From: Alcaligenes aquatilis
GTDB lineage: Bacteria > Pseudomonadota > Gammaproteobacteria > Burkholderiales > Burkholderiaceae_B
Reading direction: 5' to 3'
Assembly (NCBI RefSeq): GCF_003076515.1
Contig: NZ_CP022390.1
Span: forward strand, 2,728,001 to 2,792,000
Length of the DNA: 64,000 nt
The notes below the pieces were generated by a model. It saw nothing but the letters and a program-made list of their open reading frames with translations. It did not search any database and was not told the DNA's origin. This document shows positions 36,999-46,232 of this stretch, piece by piece. The translations under genes and the position numbers were made by a program. How positions within the stretch are numbered: position 1 is the first letter of the stretch; each line of letters starts with the position of its first letter.

Positions 36999-37888
36999 CA
37001 CTGGTAATGCACGCGTCGTTCAGCGTAGCGGAATTGAAAAATAGCGACGGCGCCCAGCCCCAGCAAGAGCACAACCGTCAGCACGGCGGCGCTAGGCGTA
37101 TCCATATAGGCAAAGGCGGTTTCCCAAATCCAGTACAGCATCAGCTTGGAGGCGTTATTGGGGCCACCTTTGGTCAAGATAAACAGGTGATCAACCAGCT
37201 TGACCGAGTTGATCAGCGCATTGATCAAAATGAACAAGGTTGTCGGTGCCAGCAAGGGCAGGAGTACGCGACGGCCATACTGCCAGCGCGTCGCCCCTTC
37301 CAGGCGGGCAGCATCACGCAGTTCGGGCGGAATGGTTTGCAAGGCCGCCAGATAAAAGATCATGAAAAAACCGGCCTCTTTCCAGATCGTCACCACCATG
37401 ACTGCCCCCAAGGCGGTTTGAGGCTGGCCCAACCAATTGGTGGCCCCACCGCCAAACAGCTTGGCAATCTGGTCCAGCAAACCCAGATCCGGCGTGTAGA
37501 AAAACAGCCATAGGTTCGCAGCGGCAATCATGGGCAACATGGTGGGCGTGAAATACGCGCAGCGCACCCAGGCCCGCATACTCATGGCCCGGTTGGCCCA
37601 CAAGGCCATCAACAAGGCCAGTGCCATGGATACCGGGATCACAATGGCGGCGTACCAAAGATTGTTCTTCAAAACCAACCAAAAGGTCGGGTCTGCCAGC
37701 ATGGCATCGTAGTTATCCATGCCCACAAACTGGGCGGGACGACGAGCCGTACCTTTGCTCAACAGGCTGGACCAGAACGTGTGCAGCGCCGGGATAAAGG
37801 CAAACACGCTTAGCAGCACAAACAGCGGCGTCAACAAGAGGTAAGCAAATACCCACTCTTTACGCAGCACACGTAATGGTTCAGCCAT
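36998..37888 (-). CDS. ABC transporter permease (UgpA/MalF-like)
   Basis: 296 residues with six membrane segments and the EAA motif ELRDAARLEGATRWQYGRRVLLP. The N-terminal LLTPLFVLLSVFAFIPALHTFWSS is typical of CUT1 permeases. It lies 12 bp behind the binding-protein gene and is coupled to the second permease. Confidence 0.95.
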   Translation of the reverse strand: MAEPLRVLRKEWVFAYLLLTPLFVLLSVFAFIPALHTFWSSLLSKGTARRPAQFVGMDNYDAMLADPTFWLVLKNNLWYAAIVIPVSMALALLMALWANRAMSMRAWVRCAYFTPTMLPMIAAANLWLFFYTPDLGLLDQIAKLFGGGATNWLGQPQTALGAVMVVTIWKEAGFFMIFYLAALQTIPPELRDAARLEGATRWQYGRRVLLPLLAPTTLFILINALINSVKLVDHLFILTKGGPNNASKLMLYWIWETAFAYMDTPSAAVLTVVLLLGLGAVAIFQFRYAERRVHYQ

Positions 37889-37900
37889 TCCTGCACCTGC

Positions 37901-39163
37901 TTAGTTGAAAGGACGCAGCAGACGGTCTGCGGCAGTCTGGGCTTGATCCAACGCGTCCTTGGGCGTTTTGGCATTGGTCAACACGGCTTGCACGGCATTG
38001 GACAGCAGCTCACGAACACGTGCTGTCTCGTAAGTGGCAAACTCGGGCGAGGCCACGGCCAGTTGATCACGGGCGACCAGTGCCTGCGGGAAGGTCTTGG
38101 CATATTCGACCAAGGCCGGCGTTTCATAAGCGGCGGGGCTGACACCCACATAGCCCGTGGCCATGGACCACTTGGCAGCACGCTCGGGGGCCGTCATCCA
38201 GCGCACAAAATCCAGAGCCGCTTTTTTCTGCTCGTCGTTAGCGCCCTTGAACAGGTAGAAGTTGCCACCGCCAGTAGGCGAAGCGGCTTTTTCCTTGGCA
38301 GGCAGCATGGCAACGCCAAAGTCGAACTTGGCTTCATTCTTGACGGCTGTCAGGTTGCCCGTGGTGTGCCACATCATGGCCGTCTTGCCCTGAACAAAAG
38401 CCTGACGCAGCGTGCCCCATTCGATGGTGCCGGTGGGGCTGACTTTGTGCTTGTAGGCCAGGTCATGGAAGAACTGCAAGGCTTCTACCGACTTGGGGTC
38501 ATTGAAATAGACCTGGGTGCCTTCTTCATTCATCAACTGACGGCCATTTTGCAAGGCCATGGCCTGGAACATCCAGTAGGGGTAGCCGGTCGAGGGGATC
38601 ATCAAACCGTGGTGCTGATCGTTGGTCAGCTTCTGGGCGGTTTGCACCAACTCGTCCCAGGTTTTAGGTGCTTGATCGGGATTCAGGCCCGCTGCGCGGA
38701 ACATGTCCTTGTTATAGAACATGACGATGGTAGAGCGCTGGAACGGAATGCCCCAGACCTTGCCTTCCAAGGTGCCATTGGCCATCAAGGCAGGGTAAAA
38801 GCTTTTCAGCCAATCCTGGCTGGAGGCGTCCTGGGCCACATCGCTAAAGGCTTCAACCAGACCTTGTTCCACCAGATCATGGGTGTCCAGTGCGCCCAAT
38901 ACAGACAACTGCACCGGCTCGCCTGCGCGCAGGGCCGACAAGGCGCGCACACGGGTTTCATCGTAGTTGCCGGAGTACACGGCCTTGACCGTGACTTCCG
39001 GATTTTGGGCCTGGTAGTCCTTGATCATGCCATCGACCACATCGGTCAATGGACCACCCACGGCAATGGGGTAATACATGGTCAATTCCACCGCGCTATG
39101 GGCATTGGCGCCCAGGCTCATCAACAAGGCGCTGGAGGTAGCAAGCAAACAATTCTTCAACAT
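37901..39163 (-). CDS. ABC transporter periplasmic substrate-binding protein (UgpB-like)
   Basis: 420 residues from ATG 39163, with a signal peptide ending at ANAHS. Extracellular solute-binding family 1 features are ELTMYYPIAVGGPLTDVV, FQRSTIVMFYNKDMFRAAGL and PSPTGGGNFYLFKGAN near the ligand cleft. The N-terminal YYPIAVGGPL segment resembles UgpB-type glycerol-3-phosphate binders (YWHAMGGPL in E. coli family members as remembered). It delivers the ligand to the two permeases downstream. Confidence 0.93.
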   Translation of the reverse strand: MLKNCLLATSSALLMSLGANAHSAVELTMYYPIAVGGPLTDVVDGMIKDYQAQNPEVTVKAVYSGNYDETRVRALSALRAGEPVQLSVLGALDTHDLVEQGLVEAFSDVAQDASSQDWLKSFYPALMANGTLEGKVWGIPFQRSTIVMFYNKDMFRAAGLNPDQAPKTWDELVQTAQKLTNDQHHGLMIPSTGYPYWMFQAMALQNGRQLMNEEGTQVYFNDPKSVEALQFFHDLAYKHKVSPTGTIEWGTLRQAFVQGKTAMMWHTTGNLTAVKNEAKFDFGVAMLPAKEKAASPTGGGNFYLFKGANDEQKKAALDFVRWMTAPERAAKWSMATGYVGVSPAAYETPALVEYAKTFPQALVARDQLAVASPEFATYETARVRELLSNAVQAVLTNAKTPKDALDQAQTAADRLLRPFN

Positions 39164-39182
39164 GGGTAGACTCGCAGTACGT

Positions 39183-40277
39183 TTAGGGAAGAACAGCAAC
39201 AGGAGCAGCAGTCAGAGCATCCGCAGACGGTGTCGGCAGGCGAGCCCCGCTGTCCTGGTTAAAGTAAAAAGCGTGAACGGGATTCCAGCTCAAACCACAG
39301 CGAGCGCCCGCCTGGACGCTGCGGCTGTGCGGCGCGCGCACGATCAGGGTATGGCCGTCATCAAGCTGCACATACACATAGGCATCAGCCCCCTGAAACT
39401 CCTGATGCACTACGGTGGCGGCCACATGCTGTTCGCCCGCTTCGTGCAAATTCAGGTTTTCGGGGCGCACGCCCACCAGCACACGATGTGGCTGGTCGTA
39501 CTGACGACGCGACGGCCACAGTTCCACGGGAACGTGGTCGCTGTGAATCATCATCATGGGCGGGCTGCCAATAAAACCGGCGGTAAAAACACTATTGGGC
39601 TGGCCGTACAAATCCTGGGCACTGCCCTGCTGCTCGATATTTCCAGCATTGAGCAACACCACGTGATCAGCCATGCCCATGGCTTCGGTCTGGTCGTGAG
39701 TAACGTAGACCACGGTCAAACCCAGACGCTGCTGCAAGGAACGGATTTCATGGCGTACGGTATGGCGCAGCTTGGCATCCAGGTTCGAGAGTGGTTCGTC
39801 CATCAAACAGATGCGATGACCCGACACGATGCTGCGTGCCAGCGCCACACGTTGCCGCTGTCCGCCCGAGAGCTGACCCGGCTTACGCTCTTCCAGCCCC
39901 TCCAGATTGGTCAAGGCCAAGGCTTCGCGCAGACGCTCTTTTTGCTGTTGACGATCGGCACGCCGTACTTGCAGACCGAACAAGATGTTGTCGGCCACAT
40001 TCAAATGCGGGAACAAGGCGTAGGACTGGAACACCATGCTCAGACCACGCTTGGCAGGCTCCATATAGGTGGCATCCTGACCATTGATCAAGAGACGACC
40101 CTGATCGGGTGTTTCCAACCCAGCAATGATGCGCAGCAAAGTGGATTTTCCGCAGCCCGACGGCCCCAGCAAGGCCGTGAACTTGCCTTCCTGAATGGAC
40201 AGATCCATCTGCTTGAGCACGGCCTGCTCACCCCAGGCTTTGCCTATCCCTTGCAACTCGATAGCGGCGCGACTCAT
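39183..40277 (-). CDS. ABC transporter ATP-binding protein (UgpC/MalK-like)
   Basis: 364 residues. Walker A GPSGCGKST, Q-loop VFQSYALFPHL, signature LSGGQRQRVALARSI, Walker B ICLMDEPLSNLD and switch His in VTHDQTEA are all intact. The C-terminal third is an OB-type regulatory (TOBE) domain. It energises the CUT1 importer. The gene follows deoR with a four-base ATGA overlap, so regulator and transporter share a transcript. Confidence 0.96.
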   Translation of the reverse strand: MSRAAIELQGIGKAWGEQAVLKQMDLSIQEGKFTALLGPSGCGKSTLLRIIAGLETPDQGRLLINGQDATYMEPAKRGLSMVFQSYALFPHLNVADNILFGLQVRRADRQQQKERLREALALTNLEGLEERKPGQLSGGQRQRVALARSIVSGHRICLMDEPLSNLDAKLRHTVRHEIRSLQQRLGLTVVYVTHDQTEAMGMADHVVLLNAGNIEQQGSAQDLYGQPNSVFTAGFIGSPPMMMIHSDHVPVELWPSRRQYDQPHRVLVGVRPENLNLHEAGEQHVAATVVHQEFQGADAYVYVQLDDGHTLIVRAPHSRSVQAGARCGLSWNPVHAFYFNQDSGARLPTPSADALTAAPVAVLP

Positions 40278-41044
40278 GCCTGCACCTCATCGGCAATCAC
40301 CACCTGAACGCGCGCCGGAATCTGCTCGCGGTAAGGCTCGGGAATAGGCTGGTCACTGACCAGAATATCGACATCATCCAAAGAGCCGCTACGCACAGGC
40401 GCACGACGGCCAAACTTGGTGTGATCCAGCACCAGGATCCGCACCCGGCAATTACCGCGCAGGGCTTTGTGGCAATCGGACTCGGCCATATCAAAGTCCA
40501 GCAAGGCACCGTCCGAATCAAAGCCCCCTACCCCGGACACGCCAAAGTCGGCCTTGAAGCTGTTGAACAGGCGCTCGGCACCGGGGCCCAGAATTTCAGG
40601 ATTGGGTTGACGCAGCTCACCGCCTGTCAGCACCACGCGGTGGCTCATATTGTGAGACAGGGCCAAGGCCGCGCTGATGTTATTGGTGACCACGGTTAAG
40701 TCACGATGATCGGCCAGCGCCAAGGCAACTTGTTCAGGAGTGGTGCCAAAACCCAGCAGCAGACTGGCACCGGGAGGAATCAGTTGGGCAACCGCTCGCC
40801 CGATACGGGCCTTGGCTTGCAAATGGGTAATGCGTCGCGTCTGAAAAGGCGCATTGCGCTCGACCACGTTCAGCTCGGCACCACCATGACGGCGGCGCAC
40901 CAGATCGGCTTCATACAAGTGGTTCAGGTCGCGCCGTATGGTCTGGGGCGTCACCCCGAAATGTGCGGCCAAGCCATCGACTGACACGGCCCCTTGGGCG
41001 GCCAGCAAATCCACAATAATGCTTTGCCTGACAGATAGGTTCAT
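40274..41044 (-). CDS. DeoR family transcriptional regulator (GlpR-like)
   Basis: 256 residues. N-terminal DeoR helix-turn-helix: RQSIIVDLLAAQGAVSVDGL, HFGVTPQTIRRDLNHLYE, ADLVRRRHGGA. The C-terminal sugar-phosphate sensor domain has LLLGFGTTPEQVALAL and VVTNNISAALAL. It heads the operon and probably represses it through the palindrome at 41130-41163, which resembles GlpR operators; the inducer would then be a phosphorylated metabolite such as glycerol-3-phosphate (inference). Confidence 0.94.
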   Translation of the reverse strand: MNLSVRQSIIVDLLAAQGAVSVDGLAAHFGVTPQTIRRDLNHLYEADLVRRRHGGAELNVVERNAPFQTRRITHLQAKARIGRAVAQLIPPGASLLLGFGTTPEQVALALADHRDLTVVTNNISAALALSHNMSHRVVLTGGELRQPNPEILGPGAERLFNSFKADFGVSGVGGFDSDGALLDFDMAESDCHKALRGNCRVRILVLDHTKFGRRAPVRSGSLDDVDILVSDQPIPEPYREQIPARVQVVIADEVQA

Positions 41045-41129
41045 AACACGGCATCTAGGTTTCGTTTGAATACCCGGCAGTGTAAGAACGCGACGTTACG
41101 ACTCGGTGACGCTCAGATGAAAGTTTTAT

Positions 41130-41163
41130 GACGCCAAAATGTTCATATGAACATTTTGGCGTC
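41130..41163. promoter_or_regulatory. 34-bp perfect palindrome, candidate DeoR operator
   Basis: The sequence from GACGCCAAAATGTTCAT (41130-41146) to its exact complement ending at 41163 is a perfect inverted repeat without loop. Its core ATGTTCATATGAACAT is very close to the GlpR operator consensus (ATGTTCG-N4-CGAACAT). It lies 86 bp upstream of the deoR start and 46 bp behind the amidohydrolase stop, so it may also help to end that transcript. Confidence 0.75.
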
Positions 41164-41209
41164 TGAACCGGGCAGCCTGGCTGCCCGGATGTCTTGCCTG
41201 CAAACGGCC

Positions 41210-43072
41210 TTACTCCATACCCTGCAGCAAGGCGCCCATTAACAACTCCGGACCATGACCATGATCCGTCGAGCCCGCCTCATGAGCCTGATGCTGCCAC
41301 TCATTCAAAAAGCGGGAAATCATCTCTCCAGTCTGTAACTGGCTAAGCCGTTCGCCCTCTGAGGCTGCGCCCTGCTCATAGATCAGTTTGCCTCGCTTGA
41401 TCGTCTGAATGACCTCCAGGGTCGACAACTGCTCGGGATCAACCGCTGTCGGATCCTGAGACAGAACCACAAAGTCCGCCAACTTACCCGGCTCAATCGA
41501 GCCTTTCTCCTTTTCCTCAAAATGCTGGTACGCCGGCCAGATCGTCATGGCTTTCAGTGCCGTTGGCACATCCACCCGCTGATCCGGGCCCAGGATGTCT
41601 CCGGATCGGGAACGACGCGTGACCGTGGCTGACAACACACGCATCGAATTCGGAAAGGCCACCGGGGCATCATGATGCGAAGAGAACATCAGGCCGTGCT
41701 CGCGCACCCAGCCAGTGGGAGAAATATTATCGGCATTGACCGGCCCCACCGTGCGGTCACGGTGCCAGTCCCCCCAGTAAAAGGTGTGCATGGGAAACAA
41801 GGACGGAAACACATCCAGCTCGGCAATGGTCGCCACCTGATCCCGACGCAAGAACTGCCCATGAATCAGTACAGCACGACGATCCTGCGGGCCGTATTTC
41901 TCGCGTGCGGTTTTAATTGCCGCCAGCAGCAGATCTGATGCTCCCTCGCCATTGGAGTGCGTCAGAATCTGTATTCCATTCTTAAACGCCCAATCCACCG
42001 ATTCAAACACCTGATCAGGCGTTGCGGCCACGTAGCCCCGATAATCGGCACGGTAACCGGCTGGCGGGTTGTAGTAAGGACGATCACGATAGGCGGTAAA
42101 GCCTTGTGGCGAGCCATCAATGGTCAACTTGGCACCGGCCACCCGAAATCCGTCGGTGTACTCCCGCGATGCGTTGCGTAGAATAAAATCCCGATCCTGC
42201 AAGATATCCACATACGTGGCGACATCAATATCAATCTTGCCGGCCTTGGCTGCCGCTTGCATCAAAGGAACGATGCTGGAGGTTGCCCGCCCTTCCTGCC
42301 CGGTTGTATACCCATAGCGTTTGAGCAGATCGGTTCCGGCCACAAACAAAGCCTGAGCCTGCTCTGGCGTGAGCTTGCCCATCTGACTGGCCACCCCGGA
42401 GAAAAACGCCATTTCCTCCAGCACCCCATTCGGTTGCTGACTGCCCTCTTCCCGACGGATCACGCCACCCTCCGGATTAGGGGTCTGGGCCGTAATACCC
42501 GCCATTTCAAGTGCCTTGCTGTTCAACACCCCAATATGACTGGACTGGTGAATGATGACGATGGGCAATGACTCAGAGACCGCATCCAGATCATGACGGG
42601 TGGGATGCCGCTGCTCCGCCAATTGGGCATCGTCGTAGCCAAAACCCAGAATCAGCCCGACTTGCCGGGTCTGGCTTTGTTCATCAAGCCACTGCTTCAG
42701 CGTTTCCTGCAAACTCTTGATGTCTTTCACTTGGCCGTCGGGGGCCGCCAACAAATTGGCTGACATGGCTTGCACGCCAATCATGAACGCATGCCCATGC
42801 GCATCGACAAAACCCGGCAGCAATGCCTTGCCTTGCAAGTCAATCGTATTCGTCCCGGTGCCTTTGTAAGCCTGCATCGCCTGCAGTGTGCCTACATCCA
42901 GAATACGGCCATCTTTGATCGCCACCGCCTCTGCGGTCGGCTGACGATCGTTCATCGTCAGCACCGGCCCCCCCATCCAGATTTGATCAGCGACTTGCGC
43001 CGACCAGACCGGTGCACTCAGCAAGACGCTCCCGGCTAGGACATGTACTTTCAATCTGCGTTTGAACGACAT
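41210..43072 (-). CDS. Secreted amidohydrolase, YtcJ-like
   Basis: 620 residues from ATG 43072, with GGGGAG five bases upstream. A signal peptide (cleaved after VWSAQ) indicates a periplasmic protein. The YtcJ-type amidohydrolase pattern is present: LLPGFVDAHGHAFMIG (H-x-H metal site), GFGYDDAQLAEQRHPTRHDL, VIIHQSSHIGVLNS, LTIDGSPQG, THSNGEGASDLLL, and the C-terminal strand-rich part GSIEPGKLADFVVLSQDP. Such enzymes hydrolyse amide or cyclic amide bonds with a divalent metal; no substrate can be assigned. Monocistronic. Confidence 0.93.
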   Translation of the reverse strand: MSFKRRLKVHVLAGSVLLSAPVWSAQVADQIWMGGPVLTMNDRQPTAEAVAIKDGRILDVGTLQAMQAYKGTGTNTIDLQGKALLPGFVDAHGHAFMIGVQAMSANLLAAPDGQVKDIKSLQETLKQWLDEQSQTRQVGLILGFGYDDAQLAEQRHPTRHDLDAVSESLPIVIIHQSSHIGVLNSKALEMAGITAQTPNPEGGVIRREEGSQQPNGVLEEMAFFSGVASQMGKLTPEQAQALFVAGTDLLKRYGYTTGQEGRATSSIVPLMQAAAKAGKIDIDVATYVDILQDRDFILRNASREYTDGFRVAGAKLTIDGSPQGFTAYRDRPYYNPPAGYRADYRGYVAATPDQVFESVDWAFKNGIQILTHSNGEGASDLLLAAIKTAREKYGPQDRRAVLIHGQFLRRDQVATIAELDVFPSLFPMHTFYWGDWHRDRTVGPVNADNISPTGWVREHGLMFSSHHDAPVAFPNSMRVLSATVTRRSRSGDILGPDQRVDVPTALKAMTIWPAYQHFEEKEKGSIEPGKLADFVVLSQDPTAVDPEQLSTLEVIQTIKRGKLIYEQGAASEGERLSQLQTGEMISRFLNEWQHQAHEAGSTDHGHGPELLMGALLQGME

Positions 43073-43315
43073 GCGCTCCCCTTTTTTGCTTAGCAAAAGT
43101 TGTCGATTCTTTTAATTTGCCACAAAAAGCTACATACCGTCCTGCTTTATCTTCACGCAGCGACACATTCGATAGGCATCGAACACCCGCAATAAACTAT
43201 CTGTTGCCATGACCCAGCCTGAACAAAGTCACCCTAGAAAGCCTCCTCTCCCTCCCTCAAAGCGCAATACGGCCATGCCTTCACAACTGAATCATGAACG
43301 TATCAAACTCACGTA
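43073..43315. other. Intergenic region, no gene seen
   Basis: About 240 bp between the amidohydrolase start and the terminator of the permease gene. It contains the amidohydrolase promoter; a purine-rich ribosome-binding site adjoins the start at 43072. No repeat or operator was recognised. Confidence 0.5.
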
Positions 43316-43352
43316 AAAAGGCCTGAGCGCGGTGCAATACCGGACTCAGGCC
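43316..43352 (-). terminator. Rho-independent terminator after the kynU-permease unit
   Basis: Stem AAGGCCTGAG with CTCAGGCCTT and a 14-nt loop. On the minus strand it ends in five T residues. It lies about 80 bp behind the permease stop. Confidence 0.85.
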
Positions 43353-43429
43353 TTCGGACCTTGATGTTCAAACGGCCCAAGCTCTTGAGATCAGTTCAAC
43401 AGCAAGGGGGTATGAAACCAGTACAACCA

Positions 43430-44803
43430 TTAAGGAGTTCGGATCCGTGTCCGCACCAGGTAAGCTCCGATCAGGATCAGCAAAAACGGCACTCCAAACA
43501 ACAGGGTGTAATGGAAGATATCGATGAACCAGGTCGTCACCAAAATCGCCACAATGCCGATCAGACCCAACAAGGTGCCAATCGGATAGGCGGGCATACG
43601 AAAGCGTAGTTGCACACCATCCTGAGCCACACGACGGCGAAAGAACAGATGGGTCAGGAAAATCATGCCCCAGGTGAACAAGGCGCCAAACATGGACAAG
43701 GCAATCATCACCGGAAAGGCAGTTTCCGGATTGTAGGCATACACCACTGCAGCCACAGCCACACCGCTGGCCGACAAAGCCAGCGCATTCAAAGGCACAC
43801 CATTGCGAGCCACTTTACCCAGCGCCGCAGGCGCATCACCGGCACGCGACAGGCTGAACATCATGCGGGTCGAAATGTAGAGCATGCTGTTCATGGCCGA
43901 CAAGGCCGCAATGATCACGATGAAGTTCAAGATGCTGTCGGCATAAGGGATGCCCACGGACTGCATCACCGTAATGAAAGGACTGGTGGTGCCCTCTGCA
44001 ACCAGCACCTGCCAAGGCACCAGCATCACGATCAGAGACAAGGACAGCAGGTAGAAAATGATCAGGCGCCAGATCGTGGCCTTGAAGGCCTGGCGCACGG
44101 CTTGCTCGGGGTTTTCGGCCTCACCCGCCGCCACGGCAATCATCTCGATACTCAGATAACTGAAGATAGAAATAATCACACCCACCCACACCCCATACCA
44201 GCCATTGGGCATGAAGCCACCCTGGCCGAACAGGTTTTCCTGCACCTGCGCGGGCTTGTAATAACCCGTCAACATGCCGATGGCCAGCACGATGAACGCA
44301 ATAATCGCAAACACCTTGATCAGGGCAAACCAATACTCCACCGAGCCAAACGCCTTGACGCTGTAAGCATTGACCGCAATCAGCACAGCCGAGAAAAAGA
44401 CGATCCAGATCCAGGGCGAGACGTCCGGGAACCAGAACTTCATGTAGTCCGCCACCGCCGTTACCTCGGTGCCCACCGCCAGAACAATGCAGGCCCAATA
44501 GCTATAGCGCACCAGAAACCCGGCCAGCGGATGTATGTAGAACTCCGCATAGGCCCCAAAGGAACCCGATGTGGGATGTTCCACGGTCATCTCGGCCAGG
44601 CAACCCATCAGGACCAGCGCGATAAAGCCGCCAATCACATAGCTCAACACCACACCGGGACCGGCAAAACCAATAGCAAATTTGCTGCCCAGGAACAAGC
44701 CGGTACCAATAGCGCCCCCGATCGCAATCATGCTCATTTGACGGGCGCTCAGTTTTTTATGCAGCCCGGCTTCGCGCGATTGAATTTGCTCAAATCGACT
44801 CAT
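43430..44803 (-). CDS. Amino acid permease (APC superfamily, AAT type)
   Basis: 457 residues with 12 membrane segments. APC marks are SMIAIGGAIGTGLFLGSKF in TM1, LAEMTVEHPTSGSFGAYAEF, the EMIAVAAGEAENPEQAVRQAF segment and SRAGDAPAALGKVARNGVP. This is the AAT group of proton symporters (relatives of GabP, AroP, ProY). It lies 35 bp behind kynU on the same strand, so the substrate is probably tryptophan, kynurenine or a related aromatic amino acid. Confidence 0.93.
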   Translation of the reverse strand: MSRFEQIQSREAGLHKKLSARQMSMIAIGGAIGTGLFLGSKFAIGFAGPGVVLSYVIGGFIALVLMGCLAEMTVEHPTSGSFGAYAEFYIHPLAGFLVRYSYWACIVLAVGTEVTAVADYMKFWFPDVSPWIWIVFFSAVLIAVNAYSVKAFGSVEYWFALIKVFAIIAFIVLAIGMLTGYYKPAQVQENLFGQGGFMPNGWYGVWVGVIISIFSYLSIEMIAVAAGEAENPEQAVRQAFKATIWRLIIFYLLSLSLIVMLVPWQVLVAEGTTSPFITVMQSVGIPYADSILNFIVIIAALSAMNSMLYISTRMMFSLSRAGDAPAALGKVARNGVPLNALALSASGVAVAAVVYAYNPETAFPVMIALSMFGALFTWGMIFLTHLFFRRRVAQDGVQLRFRMPAYPIGTLLGLIGIVAILVTTWFIDIFHYTLLFGVPFLLILIGAYLVRTRIRTP

Positions 44804-44838
44804 GTCTCCTCCTTATGATTATTTTTCTGTCGTCGTCA

Positions 44839-46089
44839 TCAAGTCACCTTGGAGCGTGTTTTGTAAGCCGGCTTGTCCCATTCCTTATTCGCAAACACGG
44901 CCTTGATGTGTTGCACGGCCTGCCAGATATCCACAAACGACAAATACAAAGGCGTGATTCCAAAGCGCATGACTTCGGGCTCGCGGTAGTCCCCAATCAC
45001 GCCACGGGCGATCAGGGCCTGGATGGCGGCATAGCCTTGCTCGTGCGCAAAGCTGACATGGCTGCCACGGTAGTGATGATCGCGTGGGGTCACCAGACGC
45101 AGGCCAAACTCGGCACATTCCTGCTCCACCAGAGCGATGAACAAGTCTGTCAGGGCCAGGGATTTACGGCGCACGGCTTGTAAATCGGTTTGCAGGAACA
45201 CATCCACACCACAAGCGACCAGGCTCAAGGACACAATGGGCTGAGTCCCGCACAAAAAGCGCTCGATACCATTGGCCGCTTCGTACGAAGGGCTCATCGC
45301 AAAGGGGTGCTTATGCCCCCACCAGCCAGACAGAGGCTGGCTGATCTGGCTCATCAGCTCAGGGTTCACCCACAGCAGGGCCGGTGCGCCCGGACCGGCA
45401 TTCAGGTACTTGTAGGTGCAGCCAATGGCAAAGTCCGAACCGCTGTCTTTAAGCTCGATCGGCAAGGCGCCCGCAGAGTGGCACAAGTCCCAGATCACCA
45501 GCCCCTGGTGCTCGTGCACCAGCCGGTTGGTCGCCTGCATATCGTGCAGGTAACCCGTGCGGTAGTTCACGTGGGACAGCACGACCACGGCTGTTTCAGC
45601 ATTGACCGCGGCTTGCAGCTCTGCCGGCTCATCAATCAGCTCCAGCCTATAGTCTTTGCCGAAGAAGGCGTTAAACCCTTCAATGATGTACAGATCGGTA
45701 GGAAAAGAGTCGCGCTCGGCCAGAATCACTTTCTTTTCCGGATGGCGTTCTTTTTGCAAATTGACGGCGGCAGCCAGCACCTTGAACAGGTTCACGGAGG
45801 TGCTGTCGCTCACGATGGTTTCGCCTTGACCGGCACCAATCAGGGGCGACATCTGGTCGCCCAGACGCACAGGCAAGGTCCACCAGCCTGCCTTGTTCCA
45901 GCTATTGATCAGGTCGGTGCGCCATTCCTGGCCAATCACTTCCTGGGCGCGCTCCATGGCATGCCGGGGCATGGCCCCCAGGGAGTTTCCATCCAAATAA
46001 ATCGTATTGGGCGGCAGGTCAAATTTGGCCTTAAAGGCAGCCAGCTCATCGGCTTGATCCCACTGCTCACATTGCGGCAAAGTAATCAT
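44839..46089 (-). CDS. kynU: Kynureninase
   Basis: 416 residues from ATG 46089, chosen because GAGGAG lies seven bases before it (the ATG at 46095 is too close). Kynureninase cleaves kynurenine or 3-hydroxykynurenine to (3-hydroxy)anthranilate and alanine with PLP. The PLP lysine is Lys227 in CTYKYLNAGPG, the same number as in the Pseudomonas fluorescens enzyme. Other marks are YLDGNSLGAMP, VSDSTSVNLFK, SHVNYRTGYLHDM and VIWDLCHSAGALP. Forms an operon with the permease and faces the KynR-like regulator. Confidence 0.97.
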   Translation of the reverse strand: MITLPQCEQWDQADELAAFKAKFDLPPNTIYLDGNSLGAMPRHAMERAQEVIGQEWRTDLINSWNKAGWWTLPVRLGDQMSPLIGAGQGETIVSDSTSVNLFKVLAAAVNLQKERHPEKKVILAERDSFPTDLYIIEGFNAFFGKDYRLELIDEPAELQAAVNAETAVVVLSHVNYRTGYLHDMQATNRLVHEHQGLVIWDLCHSAGALPIELKDSGSDFAIGCTYKYLNAGPGAPALLWVNPELMSQISQPLSGWWGHKHPFAMSPSYEAANGIERFLCGTQPIVSLSLVACGVDVFLQTDLQAVRRKSLALTDLFIALVEQECAEFGLRLVTPRDHHYRGSHVSFAHEQGYAAIQALIARGVIGDYREPEVMRFGITPLYLSFVDIWQAVQHIKAVFANKEWDKPAYKTRSKVT

Positions 46090-46232
46090 GTTCATGCTCC
46101 TCGATTCTGCTTTTTACGTCATTTAGTCTAGCATCGAGGCTCTGGCGAATTATTCCAAATCAATCAGGATTATGCTTAAATCTGGAAGAAAATTCGATTC
46201 TAAAAACACATAAACATAGATAATTCTAAAAC

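Noticed and set aside
37943..40307. Two frames of about 400 codons each on the plus strand opposite the ABC transporter genes
   Set aside because: Antisense shadows of ugpB- and ugpC-like genes with intact family motifs.
41130..41163. Palindrome as a simple terminator of the amidohydrolase gene
   Set aside because: There is no T-run on the minus strand, no loop, and the core matches GlpR-type operators, so a regulator site is the better reading, although a minor terminator role is not excluded.
43610..44818. 402-codon plus-strand frame opposite the permease gene
   Set aside because: His/Gln-rich translation typical of antisense of a membrane protein gene; no motif.
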